The notes under the pieces: model-generated
The model's database searches: none
The model's input: the letters and a program-made list of their open reading frames with translations, nothing else
What the model was told of the DNA's origin: nothing
Shown: piece by piece, positions 1 through 5,912 of the stretch
How the letters are laid out: every line of letters begins with the position of its first letter
Position numbering within the stretch: position 1 is the stretch's first letter
Program-made: the position numbers and the translations under genes
DNA from: Asticcacaulis sp.
GTDB lineage: Bacteria > Pseudomonadota > Alphaproteobacteria > Caulobacterales > Caulobacteraceae
Reading direction: 5' to 3'
DNA: 10,000 nt
Assembly (NCBI RefSeq): GCF_020217185.1
Contig: NZ_JAIWNX010000190.1
Location: 1 to 10,000 of the forward strand

Positions 1-444
1 CAGGGCCTGCGCCCCTGTCTCAAGACCGTCCCAGCCGGGCAGACGGCGCAGCATGGCGTCGGCTATGCCCGCATTCAGGCCCTGCGCGTGGTCGAGCGCG
101 TCGCGGAAGCGGCTGAAATCGCGCTGCGGAAAGGCGATGTCCAAAACGGCCTCATTGAAAAACGCCTCTACAGCGTCTGAGGTCGCCGGGTCGGCGTCGA
201 GGTCAAAACGCGCTTCGTGGCCGAGATGGTATTTGAGCCGTTCGACGCTGGAGTGCGGTTTCGATTTATCCGGGGAGTTGCCCAGCCCCGCAATTCCAAG
301 CGCTAAAAGCGCTTCGGCTATATCCTTGCCGCTGAAGGCTATGCCCAGACCTGCGGCCATGCCGGTAGGATCGAGCATGGCCGCACCGCAAAGCCCCAGC
401 TTGCCGAGATTAGATTTAACGCCTTCAGACAGTTGCCGAGTCAT
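1..444 (-). CDS. Hypothetical protein, N-terminal part (runs off left edge)
   Basis: A clean open frame of 148 codons runs from an ATG at 444-442 to the window edge without a stop, so the C-terminus is missing. The start is chosen because GGAGGG (449-454) sits just upstream; an in-frame ATG at 465-463 would add seven residues (MVVVEGE) but has no good ribosome binding site. The protein begins MTRQLSEGVKSNLGKLGLCG. It has a glycine/alanine/leucine-rich, weakly hydrophobic stretch at about residues 15-57 that could be an amphipathic or membrane-active helical segment. A charged, helical, acidic region follows (about 60-148). I recognise no family motif. It lies 93 nt downstream of the chemoreceptor on the same strand, but its own A/T-rich upstream region suggests a separate promoter. 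The frame is believable because of its codon bias and ribosome binding site; the function is unknown. Confidence 0.65.
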   Translation of the reverse strand, partial: MTRQLSEGVKSNLGKLGLCGAAMLDPTGMAAGLGIAFSGKDIAEALLALGIAGLGNSPDKSKPHSSVERLKYHLGHEARFDLDADPATSDAVEAFFNEAVLDIAFPQRDFSRFRDALDHAQGLNAGIADAMLRRLPGWDGLETGAQAL

Positions 445-469
445 TTCGCCCTCCACCACAACCATGGGG

Positions 470-506
470 GCAATTTTTTAAATTGCAACACCTTGTCGAA
501 ATTGCA
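470..506. promoter_or_regulatory. Cluster of TGCAATTT half-sites upstream of the hypothetical gene
   Basis: Positions 470-486 are a perfect inverted repeat, GCAATTT-TTT-AAATTGC (7-bp arms, 3-bp spacer). The same half-site AAATTGCA recurs as a direct repeat at 480-487 and 499-506, 19 bp apart. All of it lies 26-62 bp upstream of the start at 444, in the A/T-rich 93-bp gap after the chemoreceptor gene. It resembles an operator array for the hypothetical gene, but no regulator can be named. Confidence 0.35.
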
Positions 507-507
507 G

Positions 508-530
508 AGGCTTCGGTTCAAGCCTTTTTT
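508..530 (+). terminator. Hairpin with T tract, plus-strand orientation (antisense to flanking genes)
   Basis: AGGCTT (508-513) pairs perfectly with AAGCCT (520-525) around a 6-nt loop and runs directly into a T6 tract (525-530). Read on the plus strand this is a small intrinsic terminator, but both flanking genes are on the minus strand. Read on the minus strand the A tract comes first and no U tract follows, so it would serve only as a 3'-end hairpin 13 nt after the chemoreceptor stop codon. The 6-bp stem is short. Confidence 0.35.
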
Positions 531-537
531 GCAGCGC

Positions 538-2742
538 TTACGCTGCCAGTTGCATCACCTGATGCTGGGTAAAGCGGAAGTCGTTGAGCATATGAACCCC
601 GAAGGAGTCCTCCCCGACCCAGATCACGCGCGCATCCACCTCGGCATCCACGAGACGGATTACCACGGTGTCGTCGGGCGTGAGCCCCGGTGTGACGCCG
701 ATACGTGCCCCGGTTTCGCTGATGTCATAGAGGCGCAGATTGCGCACCGTGCGGCCTGCCACCTCTATATCCACCGTCTCGGTCGAGGCGTAACGCGCGG
801 CTACCCGTTTATCGACCAGCTCATCCAGAAGCGACGCCAGTTCGGTTTGCATATCGCGCGAAGCCCCCGCCATGTCCTGAGAAATGGCCTGCATGTCGTC
901 GGCGGTGCGTTCCGTCCGGCGTGTGGCTTCGGGCAGCAGGTTGATGATGCGTTCGGCCTCGCGATTGCCCAGCGCGGCGCGCTCCAGATTGTGACGGATA
1001 TTGTCAGCGGCCTGGCTCTGGGTCTTTACGGCATCAGCGACCGTGCGCGACGTCTGGGCCACCGACGCGATAATGCCGGTGACTTCTGACACAGAGCCGA
1101 CCATGCTTTCGGCCGCCAGACGCACATCATTGATCTGGGCTTCGATTTCAGCGGTCGCGCGGCCTGTCTGATTGGCCAGCGATTTGACCTCTCCGGCCAC
1201 GACCGCAAAGCCTTTGCCCGCATCGCCCGCGCGCGCCGCTTCGATGGTGGCGTTGAGTGCCAGCAGATTGGTCTGGGCGGCGATGTCTTGAATGAGGCGC
1301 GACACTTCGCCGATGCGTTCAACAGCCTGCGTCAGCGCCTGCGCCATATCGCGCGAACGCTCCAGTTCTCCGGCCACGCGATCGGTCATTTCCGCGCTTT
1401 CGCCGGTGCGACGCGCGATCTCGCCAAAGCTCTGGCTCACCTCGGCCATACTGGCGGACACGCTGTCCACGTCGCGCGCCGACGCGCTCAGACGGTCGAT
1501 GGCCGCCGTCAATTCCTCGCGCGTTGTCTTGGCGGTCTGACTGAATTCCCCGGTGGAATCACCGACCGATGAGGACAGGGTCTGTACGGCATCCATGACA
1601 TCGGTGATGGCATTGCGGATGCGCTGAGACAAGGTGTTAATGCGGTCTTTTTCTTTGATGATCAGTTCGTTACGTTTCACATCATTGGCCGCGTCGGCAA
1701 TTTTTTCGATGGTACGGCGACGGAAAAACTCCAGTGCGCGCCCGACCTGACCGATTTCATCCTTGCGCGTCGCTTCGGGGAGGCTGGCATTGAGGTCCTT
1801 GTCCGCCAGATGGCGGATATTCTGATCCAGCCCGTTGATGGCTTTCAGGATCGAATGGGCCAGACCCAACGCCATAAAAACCGCCAGCAGGGCCGCCACG
1901 ACCGTTACGGCCAGCAGGGTATAGAGGGTTGTAGAGAAGCCGCTGATCCGTTTCTGCAAAAGCCGGTTCAACTCACGGGCTGAGGCTTGCCACAGGGCAT
2001 CGCTCGCCTTGGCGTAGGCCGCTTTGGCGCGGGTGAGTGGCGTCAGATCGACGCTTGCGGCATGGCCCTGCGTCTGGATCTGGTGTGCCAGCGTCAGGGC
2101 TTCGGCTTCCACAGCCTGCGCAGAGGCGTTATAGGCGTCGCGCTCGGTCTTGAGCGTGGACAACAGACTGCCGTTGGCGGCAATCGCTTTGTCGAGCGAG
2201 GTGATCTGGCCCTGCCAGGCGGCGCTGAACTGCCCCACGCCCACCACAAGGTTGGTCGTTTCCTCGGTGCTCAGGCTGGCCTTGGCCTGATAGGCCGCCA
2301 TGTCATGCAGGACGGCGGAGATACGATTCAAGGCGTCCGGCGCTTTGAAGGCCACGGAGTCCATCACGTAATAGCTGTCGATATCCGGATCGAGCGTCAG
2401 ATTGGAACGGTCGCTGAGGACGGTGAGCAGCGCCAGCGCCCCTTCGGCGTCGGGTGCTTTGGACAGGGCCTCGGCCTCGCTGGCCGCCAATGCCTTCAGG
2501 GCAGGGGCCTGCGGGTCAAGGGCCGGAAGAGGCTCCGAACCGCCGGAAAGCTGCGCGGTCGTGGCGTTCAGAACGGGCCACACGGTGCGCATGGCTTCGA
2601 CGCCCTGAATTTCCTTGCGCCCGAAATTGATGTCCTTCAGCGATTGCTGCACAAACAGATAACTCATCAGCACGATGGGCACCATGAACACGCCGGTCAT
2701 GATGATGAGCTTGCTGCGGATGCTTAAGGCGGCGAAGGGCAT
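538..2742 (-). CDS. Methyl-accepting chemotaxis protein with C-terminal PilZ domain
   Basis: This 734-residue inner-membrane chemoreceptor should sense a ligand in the periplasm and control a CheA kinase through its cytoplasmic coiled coil. Visible parts in order: TM1 at about 12-31; a large helical periplasmic domain at about 32-269 containing [14 protein letters not shown], seen in helical-bundle sensors; TM2 at about 270-296; HAMP at about 297-345; and a long helical signalling domain whose hairpin tip (about 486-522) reads [20 protein letters not shown] then [13 protein letters not shown]. The last ~90 residues form a PilZ domain with both c-di-GMP signatures: RVAAR (R646-R650, RxxxR) and DISETG (D673-G678, DxSxxG). 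No CheR/CheB-tethering pentapeptide is visible at the end (MQLAA). The ATG has only a weak upstream ribosome site. Azospirillum Tlp1 is a known receptor with this architecture. The ligand is unknown. Confidence 0.95.
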   Translation of the reverse strand: MPFAALSIRSKLIIMTGVFMVPIVLMSYLFVQQSLKDINFGRKEIQGVEAMRTVWPVLNATTAQLSGGSEPLPALDPQAPALKALAASEAEALSKAPDAEGALALLTVLSDRSNLTLDPDIDSYYVMDSVAFKAPDALNRISAVLHDMAAYQAKASLSTEETTNLVVGVGQFSAAWQGQITSLDKAIAANGSLLSTLKTERDAYNASAQAVEAEALTLAHQIQTQGHAASVDLTPLTRAKAAYAKASDALWQASARELNRLLQKRISGFSTTLYTLLAVTVVAALLAVFMALGLAHSILKAINGLDQNIRHLADKDLNASLPEATRKDEIGQVGRALEFFRRRTIEKIADAANDVKRNELIIKEKDRINTLSQRIRNAITDVMDAVQTLSSSVGDSTGEFSQTAKTTREELTAAIDRLSASARDVDSVSASMAEVSQSFGEIARRTGESAEMTDRVAGELERSRDMAQALTQAVERIGEVSRLIQDIAAQTNLLALNATIEAARAGDAGKGFAVVAGEVKSLANQTGRATAEIEAQINDVRLAAESMVGSVSEVTGIIASVAQTSRTVADAVKTQSQAADNIRHNLERAALGNREAERIINLLPEATRRTERTADDMQAISQDMAGASRDMQTELASLLDELVDKRVAARYASTETVDIEVAGRTVRNLRLYDISETGARIGVTPGLTPDDTVVIRLVDAEVDARVIWVGEDSFGVHMLNDFRFTQHQVMQLAA

Positions 2743-3034
2743 GGGGATATCCAGACGGGTAGGCGGTTAACCCAAAAAACCGTGTTTTGGTTTCCGTTTC
2801 CTTAACGTCAAAGTCAGCTTTCAAATTTAAAAATGATGGCCGCGCCTGTCCCAATTGTCACAAAAAACGCCTTTACAGTCAGGCGAAAATACCCGATATA
2901 GCCCGCTTCCGGCGGACCCCGACACACAGGTCGGCGCCCTGGGGCCCCAAGAGGTCGTTTCTCGAAGGGCTGGGCGTCGTTGAAACGCTGCTAACGCCGG
3001 TCTGGGTTTAACTTAACTTTACGGGGTATTGGCA
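2743..3034. promoter_or_regulatory. Divergent intergenic region between chemoreceptor and decarboxylase
   Basis: This 292-bp gap carries the promoters of both genes. The half next to the chemoreceptor (2760-2900) is A/T-rich; the half next to the decarboxylase (2901-3000) is GC-rich with several small hairpins. A possible plus-strand promoter is TTTACA (2872-2877) with GATATA (2895-2900, 17-bp spacing) or TATAGC (2897-2902). No convincing promoter for the chemoreceptor was found; TTGACG on the minus strand near 2802-2807 has no good -10 partner. Confidence 0.4.
2903..3026 (+). promoter_or_regulatory. Possible structured 5' leader of the decarboxylase (speF-motif candidate)
   Basis: The ~125 nt in front of the start codon contain a row of short helices. 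CCGC 2903-2906 pairs with GCGG 2912-2915. CCGAC 2919-2923 pairs with GTCGG 2930-2934. GGCGT 2973-2977 can pair with ACGCC 2994-2998, or its last four bases with ACGC 2985-2988, which are mutually exclusive folds. GGGGCCCC lies at 2941-2948. A conserved structured RNA (the speF motif) is known upstream of ornithine decarboxylase genes in alphaproteobacteria, so this position is plausible. I cannot match the consensus from memory, and GC-rich DNA forms such helices by chance. Confidence 0.3.
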
Positions 3035-4303
3035 GTGGCACACTTCCAATCGGCCCTGGACCTGGTCCGCGAGCAGTCACCGGAAAAGCCCGTCGCCCTT
3101 GTGCGACGTGAGCCCGTTTCCGTCGCAGCGCAATGGTTCCAGCGCCATTTCAATGGTGATGTCTTCTACGCGGTCAAGGCGAACCCTTCGGCGTGGGTGA
3201 TTGAGACCCTGCTCGACGCCGGGATCGGTTCGTTCGACGTGGCCTCGATCAATGAAGTCAAGCTGGTGCGCGGCCTTGCGCCTGAAGCGCGTCTGGCCTT
3301 CATGCACCCGGTCAAATCGCGCCGCGCTATCGCCGAAGCCTATTCCGATTTCGGCGTAAAGACCTTCAGCCTCGATACCCACGAAGAATTGCAGAAGATC
3401 CTCGACGCCACGGGTGGCGCGAAGGACCTCAATCTGATCGTGCGTCTGGCGACGTCGGGCGAAGGCTCGAACCTGCCCCTGACCAATAAGTTCGGCGCCC
3501 AGCCCTATGAGGCGCCGGCGCTGTTGCTGGCGGCGCGTCAGGCGACGCAGGACCGCATGGGTGTCTCCTTCCACGTCGGCTCGCAATGTATGCGCCCGAC
3601 CGCCTATGCGGCAGCCATGTCGGCGGCATCGCGCGCGCTGGTCCGCGCCGGCGTGCTGGCGGATATTGTCGATGTCGGTGGGGGCTTCCCCTCGGTCTAT
3701 CCGGGCATGGTGCCGCCTTCGCTGCCGGAATATATGGACGTCATCCATCGCGCCTTTGATGAAATGAAGGTGCACGAGGCGACGGAACTGTGGGCCGAGC
3801 CCGGCCGTTCGCTGGTGGCTGAATCGACCTCAATCCTGGCCCGCGTTGAGTTGCGCAAGGGCGATGCCCTTTATCTGAACGACGGGGCCTACGGCAATCT
3901 GTTCGACGCCACCCACGCCAAGTGGCCCTTCCCGGTGCGCCTGCACCGCGCCGAGGATGGTGACGAGCAACCGGAACTGAAGCCCTTCCGCTTCTACGGT
4001 CCGACCTGCGACTCCATCGACCACATGCCGGGGCCGTTCTGGCTGCCCGCCGATGTGGAAGAGGGCGATTACGTCGAAATCGGTATGCTGGGGGCTTATG
4101 GTGTGGCTATGACCACCGGGTTTAACGGCTATGGTCAGACCGAAACCGTTTTCCTCGACGACGCGCCGATGGCCTCGCTGTTCGGTCTGGGCCCGCGCTC
4201 GCTGAACGTGCCGCGCAGCCTTTTCGACAGCGTCGAAGAGAACAAGGTCGTGCGCCTCAACCGCCCCAAGGGTGGCAAGCGCGGCAAGAAGCGCAGCAAG
4301 TAA
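3035..4303 (+). CDS. Ornithine/lysine decarboxylase, PLP-dependent fold type III
   Basis: This enzyme removes CO2 from ornithine (possibly also lysine) to make putrescine (or cadaverine), the entry step of polyamine synthesis. It is a cytosolic alanine-racemase-fold enzyme of about 422 residues, normal for the family. Numbered from the chosen start, visible motifs are YAVKAN with the PLP lysine (K48), HVGSQ (180-184), DVGGGFP (213-219), AEPGR (254-258), the catalytic-cysteine motif PTCDSID (C325), and GAYGVAMTTGFNGYG (353-367). The cysteine and following Asp fit ornithine/lysine decarboxylases rather than diaminopimelate decarboxylase. The GTG at 3035 is preferred because GGGG (3023-3026) lies 8 nt upstream; an in-frame TTG at 3029 would add two residues but is too close to that site. 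The C-terminus ends in a strongly basic tail (KGGKRGKKRSK). It is monocistronic, closed by a strong terminator. Ornithine versus lysine preference cannot be read reliably. Confidence 0.93.
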   Translation: MAHFQSALDLVREQSPEKPVALVRREPVSVAAQWFQRHFNGDVFYAVKANPSAWVIETLLDAGIGSFDVASINEVKLVRGLAPEARLAFMHPVKSRRAIAEAYSDFGVKTFSLDTHEELQKILDATGGAKDLNLIVRLATSGEGSNLPLTNKFGAQPYEAPALLLAARQATQDRMGVSFHVGSQCMRPTAYAAAMSAASRALVRAGVLADIVDVGGGFPSVYPGMVPPSLPEYMDVIHRAFDEMKVHEATELWAEPGRSLVAESTSILARVELRKGDALYLNDGAYGNLFDATHAKWPFPVRLHRAEDGDEQPELKPFRFYGPTCDSIDHMPGPFWLPADVEEGDYVEIGMLGAYGVAMTTGFNGYGQTETVFLDDAPMASLFGLGPRSLNVPRSLFDSVEENKVVRLNRPKGGKRGKKRSK

Positions 4304-4308
4304 AGCAG

Positions 4309-4345
4309 ACAAGGGTCGGTTTTTCAAAAGCGGCCCTTGTTTTTT
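4309..4345 (+). terminator. Intrinsic terminator of the decarboxylase gene
   Basis: ACAAGGGTCG (4309-4318) pairs with CGGCCCTTGT (4331-4340): ten pairs including one G-U, around a 12-nt loop. It is followed at once by a T6 tract (4340-4345). It begins 5 nt after the decarboxylase stop codon and isolates that gene from the next operon. Confidence 0.88.
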
Positions 4346-4351
4346 GCCCCA

Positions 4352-4376
4352 TCATGTAACATATAAAGTTACATGA
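4352..4376. promoter_or_regulatory. 25-bp palindromic operator covering the -10 box and start codon of the Rrf2 gene
   Basis: Arms TCATGTAAC (4352-4360) and GTTACATGA (4368-4376) are perfectly complementary around a 7-bp spacer. The spacer contains TATAAA (4362-4367), a good -10 box; TTGTTT (4337-4342) in the terminator T tract could be a weak -35 at 19-bp spacing. Transcription would start near 4373-4374, on the ATG itself, and no ribosome binding site precedes it, so the mRNA is probably leaderless. The size and place fit an autorepressing Rrf2-family dimer site. Confidence 0.65.
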
Positions 4377-4852
4377 AAAGAGATGGCAAACTTTCCGGCA
4401 TGCTGCACGTTCTTCTGCATATGGCAGATACGGATAAGGCCGTGACGTCTGAGCGGCTGTCGCAGATGATGGGCACCAATCCCGTGGTCATCCGCCGCGT
4501 CATGGCGGGCTTGCGCGAACAGGGGCTTGTGCAATCCGAAAAAGGGCATGGCGGCGGCTGGCGTTTGGGCCGGCCGTTGGCGCAGGTGACGCTGGCTGAA
4601 GTTTATCGGGCCGTTGGTGAACCAGAGTTGTTCGCCATGGGTAATCGCAGCGAAAACCCGCAGTGTCTGGTAGAGCAGGCTGTCAATGCGGCCATCGACA
4701 ACGCTCTGTCTGAGGCTGAGGCCTTGTTGATGCAGCGTTTTGGCGAGGTGACTCTGGCCATGCTGGCTACCGATTTCCAGCGTCGCGCCGAAGCCCGCGG
4801 CTATGCCTTGCCTAAAGATCATCCCCATCCGGAGAGCAATCATGATCTATGA
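4373..4852 (+). CDS. Rrf2-family transcriptional regulator
   Basis: This 159-residue winged-helix DNA-binding protein should repress its own operon and perhaps respond to redox or thiol stress. The N-terminal helix-turn-helix (about 24-45) contains GTNPVVIRRVMAGLREQGLV, the typical Rrf2 recognition-helix sequence. The wing follows as SEKGHGGGWRLGRP (55-68), then a dimerisation helix at about 105-140. Iron-sulfur members (IscR, NsrR) have three clustered cysteines; here only C98 is present, so this is probably a cluster-free, single-thiol YwnA-type member. The start codon lies inside a perfect 25-bp palindrome with no ribosome binding site, which fits leaderless, autoregulated expression. The 3' end overlaps the downstream flavoprotein gene by 11 nt, so the two are probably translated together. 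An internal Met at residue 10 would cut into the first helix and is less likely. Confidence 0.9.
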   Translation: MKRDGKLSGMLHVLLHMADTDKAVTSERLSQMMGTNPVVIRRVMAGLREQGLVQSEKGHGGGWRLGRPLAQVTLAEVYRAVGEPELFAMGNRSENPQCLVEQAVNAAIDNALSEAEALLMQRFGEVTLAMLATDFQRRAEARGYALPKDHPHPESNHDL

Positions 4853-5750
4853 TGCCCTGATTGTGGGCGGCAGCTTTGCCGGCCTGTCCGCCGCCATGCC
4901 TCTGGCGCGCGCGGCCAAGAAGGTCTGCGTGCTAGACAGCGGTCAGCCGCGCAATCGCTTTGCCGAGGCTTCACATGGTTTTTTTGCTCAGGATGGCGTG
5001 GCCCCCCTGACGCTGAAGGCCGCCGGGCGCGAGAAGCTCGCCGCCTATCCCACTGTCGATTTCGTCAATGATGAAGCTGTAATGGCGCGTCATACGCGGG
5101 ATGGCTTCCTCATCGAAACCCTTCGGGGTGAGGTTCTTCAGGCCCGCAAGCTTGTGCTGGCCTATGGGGTGCGCGACCACTTGCCCGATTTGCCAGGCCT
5201 TGCCGAGCGGTGGGGCGGGACCGTACTCCATTGCCCTTACTGCCACGGCTATGAGTTCCTGAATCAGCCACTTGGCGTACTTCGCGTCACCCCCATGTCA
5301 GTGCATCAGGCCCTGCTGATCAGCGAGTGGGGCCCGACCACCTTTTTCCTCAATGGCGAAGACCTGCCGGATGCGGATGCGCTGGAGCAGCTTAACACGC
5401 GCGGCGTGCGGATCGAGCCTGCGCCGATTGCGACGCTGGAAGGCGAGGCGGAGACGCTGGACGGTGTGCGCCTGAGCGACGGACGCCTTGTGCCACTGGC
5501 GGCGCTGTATGTGGCCACGCGCACCGAAATGACCAGCCCGCTGGGGACCCAACTCGGATGCGTCGTGCAGGACGGTATGCATGGCCCCCTGATCGTGGTT
5601 GATCCGTTAGGCCAGACCAGCGTGCCCGGTGTTTTTGCTGCGGGCGACCTCATCCGCTCGATGCATAATGCCAGTTTCGCGGCAGCGGACGGCATGATGG
5701 CGGGCGTGGCGGTTCATCGCTCACTGGTTTTTGGCCCTCTGGGGATGTAG
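4842..5750 (+). CDS. Thioredoxin-reductase-like FAD-dependent oxidoreductase
   Basis: This 302-residue cytosolic flavoprotein is in the thioredoxin reductase fold group and is expected to move electrons between FAD and a thiol/disulfide partner. Visible motifs are the N-terminal FAD dinucleotide loop VGGSFAGLSAA (8-18) with D32 at the end of the second strand, the redox-active CPYC (C131, C134) in HCPYCHGYEF, and the C-terminal FAD motif GVFAAGD (263-269). The expected NADPH-binding GxGxxA loop is replaced by GVLRVTPMSVHQA (145-157), and no HRRxxxR-like basic patch is seen, so NADPH may not be the normal partner. ATG 4842 is chosen because GGAG (4831-4834) lies 7 nt upstream; an upstream in-frame ATG at 4803 lacks such a site. 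The gene overlaps the Rrf2 regulator by 11 nt and probably depends on its promoter. The exact substrate is unknown. Confidence 0.87.
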   Translation: MIYDALIVGGSFAGLSAAMPLARAAKKVCVLDSGQPRNRFAEASHGFFAQDGVAPLTLKAAGREKLAAYPTVDFVNDEAVMARHTRDGFLIETLRGEVLQARKLVLAYGVRDHLPDLPGLAERWGGTVLHCPYCHGYEFLNQPLGVLRVTPMSVHQALLISEWGPTTFFLNGEDLPDADALEQLNTRGVRIEPAPIATLEGEAETLDGVRLSDGRLVPLAALYVATRTEMTSPLGTQLGCVVQDGMHGPLIVVDPLGQTSVPGVFAAGDLIRSMHNASFAAADGMMAGVAVHRSLVFGPLGM

Positions 5751-5768
5751 GGGAGAGCTTGTCTCAGG

Positions 5769-5793
5769 CTTTGCAAAACCTTGATTTGCAAAG
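5769..5793. promoter_or_regulatory. 25-bp TTTGCAAA palindrome, possible operator
   Basis: CTTTGCAAA (5769-5777) and TTTGCAAAG (5785-5793) are perfect inverted arms around a 7-bp spacer. Each arm also contains the self-palindrome TTTGCAAA (5770-5777 and 5785-5792, 15 bp apart). No T tract follows, so it is a poor terminator for the flavoprotein gene. It overlaps the -35 box proposed for the downstream gene, as an operator would. Confidence 0.45.
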
Positions 5794-5814
5794 TGTCGGC
5801 TTATGGGCTATACG
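5786..5814 (+). promoter_or_regulatory. Candidate sigma-70 promoter of the deoxyhypusine-synthase-like gene
   Basis: TTGCAA (5786-5791) and TATACG (5809-5814) are separated by 17 bp, each matching four of six consensus bases. Transcription would start near 5821, leaving a ~92-nt leader that contains C-rich and G-rich blocks (5833-5840 and 5853-5858) able to pair. The -35 lies in the right arm of the TTTGCAAA palindrome. Confidence 0.4.
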
Positions 5815-5912
5815 CCGCTCCCTGTAAAATCCCGCCCCATCGCACCGTCTGGGGGGTACCGGGCACATGACGGGCGTCCACCTTTCTCCTCTTTACCAAA
5901 AAGGACCAAGCG

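Noticed and set aside
53..481. Plus-strand open frame of 142 residues
   Set aside because: Antisense to a minus-strand frame with better codon bias and a strong ribosome binding site; Ser/Arg/Pro-rich composition is typical of a shadow frame.
1987..2727. Plus-strand open frame of 246 residues opposite the chemoreceptor
   Set aside because: Fully antisense to the periplasmic domain coding region; Gly/Arg/His-rich shadow composition.
2833..2901. 22-codon plus-strand frame as a possible upstream regulatory peptide
   Set aside because: No ribosome binding site, starts upstream of the proposed promoter, and ends over 100 nt before the decarboxylase start.
2787..3011. Small plus-strand frame with CPNCHKK, possible small zinc protein
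   Set aside because: No ribosome site, crosses the likely promoter and leader of the decarboxylase, and the CxxC is a single chance pair.
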